From assembly GCA_933228675.1 (NCBI GenBank), contig OW121743.1, positions 112,951,781 through 113,015,780 on the forward strand: a DNA stretch of 64,000 bases, in the 5' to 3' direction. Positions 25,131 through 37,015 of this stretch are shown here, piece by piece. Position 1 is the first letter of the stretch; each line of letters begins with the position of its first letter. Both the position numbers and the translations under genes were made by a program. Under the pieces are notes generated by a model that searched no databases, was not told the origin of the DNA, and was given only the letters and a program-made list of their open reading frames with translations. This stretch comes from Stomorhina lunata. Its lineage: Eukaryota; Arthropoda; Insecta; Diptera; Rhiniidae.

Positions 25131-27985
25131 TATTTTCTAAAAAAAAAAATTATCAAAAATTGTTCTATAAAAAATTTTTTCATTAAAATTTTTCTGTAAA
25201 AAATTTTTTTTATCAAAAATTTTTTTATAAAAAAATTTTATCAAAAAGTTTTCTCTAAAACTTTTGTTATCCAAAATGTTTCTATAGAAAATTTTTTATC
25301 AAAAATTTTTTCATAGAAAATTTTTGCATCAAAAATAATATACAGAATTTTTTGTATCAAAAATTATATATAGAATTTTTTTGTATAAAAAATTTTTCTA
25401 CAGAAATTTTTTCAAAGATTTTTCTATAGAAAATTTCGAAAAAGTTCAAATAATTAGTTCCCAAATAATTGCAATTTTTTTTATCAAAAATTCTTCTATA
25501 GAAAAATTTTTATCAAATATTTTTCTATAGAAAATTTTTTTATCAAAAATTTTTCTATAGAAAATTTTGTTATCAAATATTTTTCTATAGAAAATTTTTT
25601 TAATCAAAAATTTTTCTATAGAGATTTTTTCTATCAAAAATTTTTCTATAGAAAATTGTTTTTCAAAAATTTTTCTATTGAAACTACGAAAAATTTTTAT
25701 ATAGAAAACTTTTTGAATAAATCTTTTTTATGAAAAATTTGTCTATAGAAATTTTTTTATCAAAAATTTTTCTATAGAAACTATTTTTATAAAAATTTTT
25801 CTATAGAAAATTTTTGTATCAAAAATTTTTCTATAGAAAATTTTTGTATCAAAAATTTTTCTATAGAAAATTTTTGTATTTTTTTATCAGAAAGTTTTTA
25901 TAGACAATTTTTGACTCAAAAATTATTCTATAGAAAATGTTTTTATCAAAAATTTTTCTATAAAAAAATTTTTTGTTATCAAAAAAAATTTTTTTTATTA
26001 AAGATTTTTCTATAGAAATTCGGTTTTCAAAAATTTTTCTATGAAAGTATGAACAATTTTTATATAGAAAACTTTTTTATTAATTTTTTTTATGAAAAAT
26101 TTTTCTATAGAAAATTTTTTATCAAAAAGTTTTCTATATAAACTTTTTATATCAAAAATTTTTCTGTAGAGAAGTTTTGAATCAAAAATTTTTCTATAGA
26201 AAATTTTTGTATTTTTTTATCAAACATTTTTTTATGGACAATTTTTGTCTCAAAGATTTTTCTATAGAAAATGTTTTTATCAAAAATTTTTTTTATAAAA
26301 AAATTTTTTATTAAAAATGTTTCTATTGTAAATATTTGTATCAAAGATTTTTCTATAGAAAATTTTTTATCAAAAACTTTTCTATAGAAAATATTAAAAT
26401 GAAAATTTTTTTATAACAAATATTTCTACAGAAATTTTTTTATCAAAAATTTGTCTATAGAAAACTTTTTTGTGAAAAATGTTTTTATAAATTTTTTTTT
26501 ATTAAAAATATTTTTATCAAAAATTTTTCTGTCAAAAAATTTTTCTATTGAAAATTTTTGTACCAAAAATTTTTCTACAGAAAATTTTTTTATAAAAAAT
26601 TTTTTTTGTTTATTTAAAAGAAATTTTTTTTTTTTCAAAACTTTTTCTTCAGCAAATTTGCCTATAGAAAATGTTGTTATCAACAATTTTTCTATAGAAA
26701 ACTTTTTTAACAAAATTTTTTTTATCAAAAATAATTGTATCAAAGATTTTTTTAAAGAAAATTTTTTTACAAAAAATGTTTCTATAGAAAACCTTTAAAT
26801 GAGAATTTGTTTATCAAACATGTTTCAATAGAAAATTTTGTTATCAAAGATTTTTCTATAGAAAATTATGTCATTAAAAATTTTCCTATAGAAAATTTTT
26901 GTATCAAAAATTTTTCTATAGAAAATTTTTTATCAAAAACTGTTCTATAGAAAATATTTAAATGAAAATTTTTTTATAAAAAATATTTCTACAGAATTTT
27001 TTTTTTATCAAAGATTTGTCTATGGAAAACTTTTCTATAAAAAATGTTTCTATAATTTTTTTTTTTATCAAAAATTTTTCTATAGAAATTTTTTTTATTA
27101 AAAATTTTTCTATAAAAAAATTTTTCTATTGAAAATTTTTATATCAAAGATTTTTCTATAGAAAATTTTTTGATAAAAATTTTTCTATAGAAATCATTTA
27201 AATGAATTTTTTTTTATCAAAAATGTTTCTTCAACAAATTTGTCTATGGAAAATTTTATTATCAAAAATTTTTCTATAAAAAGTTTTTTTTGTCAAAAAT
27301 TTTTTTATCAAACATTTTTCTATAAAAATTTTTGTATCAAAAATTTATCTATAAAAATTTTTGTTTAAAAAATGTTTCTATATTTTATCAAAGTTTTTCT
27401 ATTTACAATTTTTTTATCAAAGATTTTTCTATAAAAAATTTAGATCAAAAATTCTTCTACAGAAACATTTTTTTTATCAAAAATTTTTCTACGGAAAATA
27501 TTTTTTTTATCAAAAATTTTTCTATAGAAAAATTTTTTTAATGAAAAATTTTTCGATAGAAAAATATTTTTATCGAAAAGTTTTCCAAAGAAAAATCTTT
27601 TCGTCAAAAATGTTTGAACAGAAATTTTTTTTTATCAAAAATTTCTCAACAGAATTTTTTTGTGTTCAAAAATTTTTCTCTAGAACAATTTTTCTATAGA
27701 AAATTGTTTTATAAACAATTTTTGATCAAAAGTATTCTATAGAAAAAATTTTTTTATAAAAAAATTTTTCTGTCAAAAAAAAAATTTTCTATACAAAATT
27801 TCGTATAAAAAGATTTTTCTATAGAAATTTTTTTTTATGAAATTTTGTGGTAGAAAAATATTTTTACTCAAAAATTTCACAGAAAAATATTTTTATCGAA
27901 AATCTTTTTTTAAAAAATAATTTTTATCGAAAAATTTTTCAAAGCTAAATATTTTTATCAAAAATTTTTCGAGATTATATTTCAT
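25131..27985. repeat. 30-bp dyad-core array (GTATC/TTATC linker)
   Basis: Unit CTATAGAAAATTTTTGTATC plus AAAAATTTTT, period exactly 30 at 25801, 25831 and 25861. Most units are diverged. A period divisible by 3 creates overlapping K/F-rich frames on both strands (26.43-26.80 kb), which are artefacts. Confidence 0.94.
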
Positions 27986-29530
27986 TGTTCTCTTAAACCG
28001 TGTATTTTGTTACTGTAAATCTTCATCTTCACGAGTCTTGTTAATAATCGTGATAATTACGAAAATTAGAAAAAGTCTTCGGCTTCTGGTGGTATGGGCT
28101 GCCTAAGCCTGATTATGATTCAGAAGGCATTTGGCTTTTGAGATCTTAGTTAATTAATTGGGTTTTTAAATTTTACAAAAAAAGTGCAATAGACAAATTG
28201 AAAGAGCAATTTATCTGTTAAACCATGAAGTATTATTTTATTTTTTCATTCTTGTTACCAACAAATTAAAGCTGTCATAAAATGTTGATTAAACAATTTT
28301 GTGTATTTTAGCTGAATTCTACAATCAAGTAGATTATGAGGCAGAGGTTCTTAAATTGTTAGTCAGTCAACTAAAGATTATCTAAATAAAGAAACACAGG
28401 CTTGAAGATATTAGAGATAAAGAGAAGGATGCCTATATATTATATTTGATTATCTTTTATAGTTATTAAAGTTTAAAATCATTAATTTTAAATTTACAAA
28501 TATGATCCCTTTGGGATTCCCTTACTATTATTTGAGAAATATTGCACTCACTCTAGACGACTAAAGTGTCTCCACTAAAAAACTATTTTTTTGAGTTTTT
28601 TTTTCATAATGGCAGCTGCTGTTAAGATACAATAAAAAAAACACAGATAAAGACAAAAACGGAAAACGAATTAAAATCATACCAAAAATTTTCCTCTTAA
28701 TGCCATGCACTACTAAGTTATGATTGCTGAATATGCATACAGAGACACATCAAAGAAAAAAAAACAAGAAAAATTTAAATTGGTAATAAAAATGACAAAA
28801 ATGTAAAAAGAACATGAAAAACCAAATAACAACTTCGAAACGTAACTGCCACTGAATGTGAAAAGTCTGGATGAAAAACGACACAAAAATTTCGAAAGAA
28901 ACCTAATTGAAGACACGGCAGCAGGCACAAGAAAAAGGCAGATTAAACAAAAGCAGGCACACAAATAAACGGATGATATTCAAGACATTAAGACTTTGTT
29001 TTAAATCTTCAAACAAATAATTTTATACAAACTTCAAATATTAATGGTAATATAACGAAAAAGAAGAAAAGTTTCAACAACAATTTGTTCCGCTTTTTCA
29101 AGACTTTACTGTTTTAAACTTTTTGCGGTCTTGAAGCTTATGGTGTTGGCGTCAGAAGGACTGTTTAATTTCAAAACTAAATTTCCAAAAAAAAAAAAAA
29201 AAACAAAAAAACAAAAAAATGGCGACTGGAGAAATGAAACGGATTGCAATTGCACGAAATTGTTCATTTATGCAAAAGATAGACGAAAAATATGCTAAAA
29301 TAAGAAATTCAAAAACCATTAAGAAATAAAGTCATAAAACGACTGAACTGGAGATTGAGATAGAGATGAAAGCATAACAGAAGTTATGATTTCAGAAAAA
29401 AAAATCAGATTGCTTTAAATAGAAATTTAGTTTAAGAAATCTTTCTATGCTAATTCAGTTTGATTAAAAGAAATCAAGGCACAGTGGGATAAGAAAAGAT
29501 AATTTATGAAAAAACTTTTTCTTAATTCTA
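27986..29530. other. unique DNA, no gene seen
   Basis: Includes an A-rich tract at about 29189-29218. An 83-codon minus-strand frame at 28713-28964 has no recognisable domain and no convincing splice context. Confidence 0.5.
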
Positions 29531-29534
29531 AATT

Positions 29535-31795
29535 TTTTATAAAAAATTTATTCTAAGGACAACTTTGGTATGCAAAACATTTCCTAAGGACAACTTTTCT
29601 ATAGAAAACTTATCCCAGCGGTAACTTTTCTATAAAAAAACTTAACCTAAAGACAACTTTTCTATAGAAAACTCATCCCAGCGATAACTTTTCTATAGAA
29701 AACTTATCCCAGCGATAACTTTTCTATAGAAAACTTATCCCAGCGATAACTTTTCTATAGAAAACTTATCCCAGCGATAACTCTTCTATAGAAAACTTAT
29801 CCCAGCGATAACTTTTCTATAAAAAAACTTATCCCAGCGCTAACTTTTCTATTGAAAACTTATCCCAGCGATAACTTTTCTATAGAAAACTTATCCCAGC
29901 TATATATTTTCGATAGAAAACTTTTCTCATCATCAATTTTCTTACAGAAAAATCTTCACATCATCAACTTTTCTATAGAAAACTCTTCCCATCATAAACT
30001 TCTCTATAAAAAACTCTTCCCATCATCAAATTTTCTATAGAAAATTTATCCCAAAATCAAATTTTCTATAGAAAACTCTTTCCATCACCAACTTTTTTAT
30101 ATAAAGCTCTTTCCATCATCAACTTTTCTATAGAAAACACTTCCCATTATCAACTTTTCTATAGAAAACTCTTCCCATCATCAACTTTTCTACAAAAAAC
30201 TCTTCCCATCATCAACTTTTCTGTAGAAAACTCTTCCCATCATCAACTTTTCTATAGAAAACTCTTCCCATCATCAACTTTTCTACAGAAAACTCTTCCC
30301 ATCATCACCCTTTTTATAGAAAACGCCTCATCATCAACTTTTCTGTAGAAAACTCTTCCCATCATCAACTTTTCTATATAAAACTCTTCCCATCATCAAC
30401 TTTTCTATAGAAAACTCTTCCCATCATCAACTTTTCTACAGAAAACTCTTCCCATCATCAACTTTTCTATAGAAAACTCTTCCCATCATCAACTTTTCTA
30501 CAGAAAACTCTTCCCATCATCACCTTTTTTATAGAAAACGCCTCATCATCAACTTTTCTGTAGAAAACTCTTCCCATCATCAACTTTTCTATATAAAACT
30601 CTTCCCATCATCAACTTTTCTACAAAAAACTCTTCCCATCATCGACTTTTCTGTAGAAAACTCTTCCCATCATCAACTTTTCTATACAAAACTCTTCCGA
30701 TCATCAACTTTTCTGTAGAAAACTCTTCCCATCATCAACTTTTCTATAGAAAACTCTTCCCATCATCAACTTTTCTACAGAAAACTCTTCCCATCATCAC
30801 CTTTTTTATAGAAAACGCCTCATCATCAACTTTTCTGTAGAAAACTCTTCCCATCATCAACTTTTCTATATAAAACTCTTCCCATCATCAACTTTTCTAC
30901 AAAAAACTCTTCCCATCATCGACTTTTCTGTAGAAAACTCTTCCCATCATCAACTTTTCTATACAAAACTCTTCCGATCATCAACTTTTCTGTAGAAAAC
31001 TCTTCCCATCATCAACTTTTCTACAGAAAACTCTTCCCATCATCACCTTTTTTTATAGAAAACGCCTCATCATCAACTTTTCTGTAGAAAACTCTTCCTA
31101 TCATCAACTTTTTTTATATAGAACTCTTCCCATCATCAACTTTTTTATAGAAACCTCTTTCCATCATCAACTTTTCTATAGAAAACACTTTCCATAATCA
31201 ACTTTCCTATAGAAAACTCTTCCCATCATCAACTTTTCTATATAATACTCTTCCCATCATCAACTTTTTTATAGAAAACTCTTCCCATCATCAACTTTTC
31301 TATAGAAAACTCTTCCCATCATCAACTTTCCAATAAAAAACTCTTCCGATCATCAAATTTTCTACAGAAAACTCTTCCCATCATCACGTTTTTTATAGAA
31401 AACGCCTTGTCATCAACTTTTCTGTAGAAAACTCTTCCCATCATCAACTTTTCTGTAGAAAACTCTTCCCATCATCAGCTTTTCTGTATAAAACTCTTCC
31501 CATCATCAACCTATTTTATAGAAATATCTTCCCATCATCAACTTTTCTATAGAAAACTCTTCCCATTATCAACTTTTCTATAGAAAAATCTTCCCATCGT
31601 TAATTTTTCTAGAGAAACCACTTCCCATCATCAACTTTTCTATAGAAAACTCTTTCCATCATCAACCTTTCTATAGAAAACATTTAAAATCATCAACTTT
31701 TTTTATAGAAAACTCATCCTGTCGTCAACTTTTCTATAGAAATGTCTTTCCATCATCAACTTTCCTATTGAAAACTCTCGTCAACTTTTCTATTA
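29535..31795. repeat. 31-bp dyad-core array, GC-richer, with higher-order structure
   Basis: Period 31 throughout (29723/29754 and 30251/30282). The linker is TTATCCCAGCGATAAC at about 29600-29900 and CTCTTCCCATCATCAAC afterwards. A rare unit containing GAAAACGCCTCATC recurs at 30323, 30538, 30815 and 31062 (spacing 215, 277 and 247 bp), showing higher-order units of 7-9 monomers. Confidence 0.96.
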
Positions 31796-33289
31796 TATTT
31801 ATATTGTTTCGTTTAAAAGTTGCAAATAAACAAAACTGTTTACCAATTTTAAAAGTAAGTATATAAACAAATATTTGTTTTATTAACCTAAAAATAAAAT
31901 TTGGGAAAAAACTTGTAAATAACTTTTTCTTGTAGCTCAAACTGCAATTCAAATCTGTCTTTGGGTGATAAAAGTGGTAAGGCAAAACATACTTCCACAT
32001 ACAACTGCAATCTAAAATAGTTGGTTATCAGTCAACATATGCATGCAAACAGCTAATGACTAGAAAATCTATGGTAACATTAGCACATTTATGCATATAA
32101 ACACAACGTCTCTAATGGTTAGCAAACACTTATTTCTCTTGATAACTTATAAAAGCAAAGATGTTATACCACTACCAAACGGGTAACTATAGAACTAATT
32201 CCTTGAGATATATTCAAAGAAAAAACTTAAAAGCACAAAAGTGTTACCTTATCTATTAGAAAATATTTTCATAAGCCCTTCATTCGTTATAACGATCTGT
32301 TATGAATTTCAGTAGTAATTATCACTTTTAAGGTCCCCGAAATTGAGGCCTTATTAGTTTCCTGTTTTAAAGTAAATATATACTTCACCCAAACATAATT
32401 ACAAGTACATATGAAAACAAACACATTTACTTATACTTTACATACCAACAAACAAACTCTTGATGATATCATTTGCGGCTTGTGGATGATGATACTCTAC
32501 TCTGTGTTGATATACGAGTTTATGACTTTAGAAGTGGGTGCTAAAATGGGGTCAATATTGTACCAAGAAATATTAACACAGATATATAATTTTAAATTTT
32601 TAACAGACAATTTTGCTCTGCTCGAAGTTTCGTATATAAACATTATTTTTTAAAAGCAAACAGATATAGAGACGCACAAAGTTGTTGCCATTTGTGGCTT
32701 TTATATGATTGTGTTGATGGCCCCAAATGGACCAGTGCAGTTTGTTGACCATTGAATGTCATTGTATTATGCTTCAATAGTAAATGGACTTAGAATAATG
32801 CTGTCTTTTAAATGAAGATCATATCACAAAGGCAGAGATATAAAGAGATTCAGAGATATGTAGGGTTTTAAATTGTATGTATATACTGTATTTTTCTGCC
32901 CTTTATGTACAAATTTTCTATAGAAAACTTGTCGCACCAACAAGTGCCTTTCCATTTCTTTATAGATAATTTTTTGGAAAAATATTTTGCACTTACAAAT
33001 GGCATAACAAATTTAGAATACCTTTTCTGCCCCACATAGTACATAGAACTTCTTTTAACTATTCATAGGCCAACATCAAATGAAATATATACGCAATTCT
33101 TTTCCTAACTACAGCAAGTAAAAATTGCTAATACCTATATTGTTTGGTACACAATTTTAATGCCTATGAATGTATTGAAAAACTAGACTAGGATTACCAA
33201 TTTAAAGGAATGAATTTATTCAAACAACTACAGCCGGAGAGTATTAGTTAGCAAAAATAAAACCAATGTATACACTATTATTTACTTAC
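31796..33289. other. unique intron-like DNA
   Basis: No supported gene. An 80-codon plus-strand frame (32411-32653) and an 88-codon minus-strand frame (31734-32000) were read; neither has a recognisable domain. A two-unit CTATAGAAAA trace occurs near 32918. Confidence 0.5.
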
Positions 33290-33393
33290 GGCTGATGCAA
33301 TTTCCTCTTCCTATTTGCAAAATTTTGTGAAAAGTAATAAAGCTTTTAAAGCTCTTAAGATGCATCACTCTACAAATAGGACCAGACCGAAAC
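33290..33393 (-). CDS. candidate 104-nt internal exon (partial gene)
   Basis: On the minus strand the acceptor has a long pyrimidine run ending CTCTCATTTCAG and the donor is GCC|GTAAGTAAAT, both close to consensus. Of three frames only one is open across the whole exon: one base, then 34 codons, then one base. It reads FRSGPICRVMHLKSF..., ending ...LQIGRGNCIS. The other two frames hit TAG and TGA. The leftover C joins the 28-nt candidate exon at 11809-11836 to give R-S-G-L-I-K-E-G-F with no stop. Composition is clearly richer than the surrounding repeats. I do not recognise the family; the peptide is basic with no visible motif. It could also be an alternative or non-coding exon. Confidence 0.55.
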
Positions 33394-33537
33394 CTGAAAT
33401 GAGAGAAAAAAAAATTAGAATAAATGAATGAATGCAAAACTCACTTGTTTAATAACTAAAGTACAACAATTGTACTCATCTTTGATAGGGACATGTGGAT
33501 ATCAAAGGGTGGAACAAAGTCTGCACTATTCAATCAA
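33394..33537 (-). other. intronic spacer upstream of the candidate exon
   Basis: Contains the polypyrimidine tract (minus strand) that serves the acceptor at 33394-33395; then the 29-bp array starts. Confidence 0.4.
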
Positions 33538-35865
33538 ATATAGAAAATTTTAACACCAAAAATTTTTTATAGAAAATTTTAACATCAAAGATTTTCTATA
33601 GAAAATTTTAGCATCAAAAATTTTCTATAGAAAATTTTAGCATCAAAAATTTTGTATACATAATTTTAATATCAATAATTCTCTTTATAAAATACTAATC
33701 TCAAAAATTTTTATAGAAAATTTTTACATCAAACATTTTCTATAGAAAATTTTGACATCAAAATTTTTTGTATAAAATTCTAACATCAAAAATTTTCTAT
33801 CAAAAATTTTAACATCAAAAATCTGTTATTTAAAATTTTAATATCAAAAATTTTCTATCAAAAACTTAAACATCAAAAATTTTCTATCAAAAACTTAAAC
33901 ATCAAAAATTTTCTATCAAAAACTTAAACATCAAAAATTTTCTATACAAAACTTAAACATCAAAAATTTTCTTTAAAAAATTTTAACATCAAAAATTTTC
34001 TATCGAAAAATTTAACATCAAAAATTTTCTATAAAAAATCTTAACATCAAAAATTTTCTTTAGAAAATTTAAAAATCAAAACTTTCCTTTAAAAAATTTT
34101 AACATCAAAAATTTTCTATCAACAATTTTAACATCAAAAATTTTCTTTAGCAAATTTTACAATCAAAACTTTTGTTTGTCAAAAATTTTCTAATGCAAAA
34201 TTTTCTTTAACATCAAAAATTTTCTATAGAATATTTCGACATCAAAAGTTTTCTGTTGAAAATTTTACCTTCAAAAATATTCTATAGAAAATTTTAACAT
34301 CAAAAATTTTTTTTAGAAAATTTTAACATCGAAATTTTTCTATAAAAAATTTTAACATCAAAAATTTTATATATAAAATTTTAACATCAAAAATTTTCTA
34401 TAGAAAATTTTTACATCAAAAAGTTTCTATAAAAAATTTTAACACCAAAAATTTTCTATTGAAAATTTATACATCAAAAATTTTCTGTGGAAAATTTTAA
34501 CACCAAAAATTTTCTATCAAAAATTTTAACATCAAAAATTTTTTATAGAAAATTTTAACATCAAAAATTTTCTTTAGAAAATTTTAACATCAAAAATTTT
34601 CTATAAAAAATGTTGTTTTATTTAGAAAATTTTAAAATCATAACTTTCCTTTAAAAAATTTTTACATCAAAAATTTTGTATAGAAAATTTCAACATTAAA
34701 AGTTTTCTATAGAAAATGTTAAGACTAAAAATTTTCTATTGAAAATTTTAACATAAAAAATTCTCTATAGAAAATTTTAACATCAAAAATTTTCTATAGA
34801 AAATTTTATAATCAAAAATTTTAACATCGAGATTTTTCTATAAAAAATTTTGACATCAAAAAATTTTAATATAGAATTATAACATCAAATATTTTCTATA
34901 GAAAATTTTAACATCAAATACTTTGTATAAAAAATTTTAACATCTAAAAATTTCTATTGAAAATTTCTACATCAAAAATTTTTTATAAAAAATTTTAACA
35001 TCAAAAACTTTCTATAAAAAATTATAACATCAAAAATTTTCTATAGAAAATTTTAACATAAAAAATTTTCTACATAAAATTTTAACATCAATAATTTTCC
35101 CAAAAAGTAACAAAATAGTCGGGATGTAAATATTATTCAAAAAGAAGAATATTCGCATTTGATCCCAAATCTGTTACATTTATTTATTAATGTAACAGAC
35201 CAATTTATTGATAAAAATCCAAAAAAATGTTTTCTATATAAAATTATAACATCAAAACTTTTCTATACGAAATTTTAACATCAAACATTTTCTATATAAA
35301 ATTTTAACATCAAAAATTGTCTACTTAAAATTTAAGCATAAAAAAATTTCTATATGAATTTTTAACATCAAAAATTTTCTATATAAAATTTTAACATCAA
35401 AGATTTCCTATTGAACATTTAAGCATCAAAAATTTTATATAAAAAATTTTAGCATCAAAAATTTTCTATAGAAAATTTTAACATGAAAAAATTTCTATAG
35501 AAAATTTTAACATGAAAAATTTTCTATAAAAAATTTTAACATCAAAAGTTTTCTATAGAAAATTTTTGCATCAAAAATTTTCTATAGAAAATTTAACATC
35601 AAAAATTTTCTATAGAAAATTTAGCATCAAAAAATTTCCATAAAAAATTTTAATATCAAAAATTTTTTATAGAAAATTTTAATATTAAAAAATATCTGGA
35701 GAAAATTTTTACATCAATAATTTTCTATAAAAAATTTTAACATCAAAAATTTTCTAAAGAAAATTTTAACATCACTTTTTTCTAAAGAAAATTTTAACTA
35801 TAAAAAACTATAACATCAAAAATTTCCTATTGAAAAATTTTAACATGAAAATATCTTTTGGCTAA
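33538..35865. repeat. 29-bp dyad-core array (AACATCAAAA linker), moderately diverged
   Basis: Same unit as 37-40 kb and 1.1-2.9 kb: CTATAGAAAATTTTAACATC plus AAAAATTTT. Interrupted by a MITE-like element at 35103-35231. Confidence 0.95.
35103..35231 (+). mobile_element. MITE-like element, copy 3 (partial)
   Basis: GTAACAAAATAGTCGGGATG, AAATATTATTCAAAAAGA, TATTCGCATTTGATCCCAAA, the TGTTACATT/AATGTAACA hairpin, then CCAATTTATTGATAAAAA, where it breaks off into array sequence. This copy gives the clearest left end. Confidence 0.8.
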
Positions 35866-37015
35866 ACCCTTTCATTTCCTTTTTCTATTGACGTTTGTTA
35901 TACACACTGCAGTTGCTGTTTGTCATTGATTTGTAACGCTCTGCAAGTTTTGTAGGTTAAAAACTAAAATTCGTTTTGATAAACCCATTTTCATTAGACA
36001 GAGAGTGGTCGTCAATGCTAATGCTGTGTAGCTTGTAAAACCGGCAATAGCAACAACCCTAGGCTTGTTCCTGGAAAAGTTCTTGCTGGAAATGCATCTT
36101 AATTTCAATGAAATTTTAAAAATGTTCTACTTGAAATGAGTTTAGCAAAGAAAGATTTGAAAAGAATTTTTTTGATGAAATTTTTATTTTGAGGTTTACG
36201 AAAACTCTTGGTTTTCATTTGGCCAAAGTTTTCACAAAAGAAAACTTTAATTTGTAAACTATGCAGCAAAAGATTCTAGGATTTTAGAGAAATTATTCTA
36301 AAAAGGTCTATAGATGTTGAAGTAAGAAATGAAATAAAAGTCATGTAATATTGATATGATGAAAGGTATTGAGTAACTGAGTTATGCCTTTTGTTGCCCT
36401 GAGGAAAAGTTTCTTTGTAAATGTTTTTAATTTCTTAAATTGTACATGTCTAATTAATTGAACACACAATTGGACTTTAATAGATACTTTAATGAAAACC
36501 TCAACAAGATAAGACCTTGTTCGACTAAAACACTTGTTGTATTTTGAAAGATTTTAAGGATAATGCAATATGAAAACAATATTGCAAAATTGTTGATATA
36601 AAAAGAAAGATAAAATTTCGTTAGAAACTTTTCTTTCCTGATATTTAACATTAAATTTAATTATTATTTTTAAAAACTTAAAACTTATTCTTATATCCTA
36701 TAAACGAATAAGAAATTTCCTAAAACTTTTTAATATTTACTCTTATGTTAAAAGTATCTTTTCCTGCTCTTTGGCAATAATTATTTCCATAAATTCCATT
36801 ATCATAAAAATAAGAAGAAAAAATGTGGAGAAGGAGAACAGAAAGAACAAATAATTGTTGCTACAAAACGAATGCGACCATCATTAACACATTTAACTTT
36901 TCTACAGCTGTTGCTTTTCACATTTAACGCCAATTGTTGTTCAAGGGAAGACTTGCAGAAGTACACACTGTTACAGAAGTAGACGTTCGGTAAGAAAATG
37001 TAGCGTTTTAATATT
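35866..37015. other. unique DNA, no supported gene
   Basis: The minus-strand frame 35923-36108 has fairly natural amino-acid composition (…KPRVVAIAGFTSYTALAL…) and an acceptor-like TTTTCCAG near 36070, but no donor follows. Left as unassigned. Confidence 0.35.

Noticed and set aside
25446..27699. Overlapping K/F-rich frames on both strands
   Set aside because: Artefacts of the 30-bp repeat period, which is divisible by 3.
28713..28964. 83-codon minus-strand hydrophobic frame
   Set aside because: The plus strand here is purine-rich, which produces F/S/C/L on the minus strand. No motif or matched splice sites.
35923..36108. 61-codon minus-strand frame of natural composition
   Set aside because: An acceptor-like site is present but no donor or downstream exon was found. 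Kept as unassigned.
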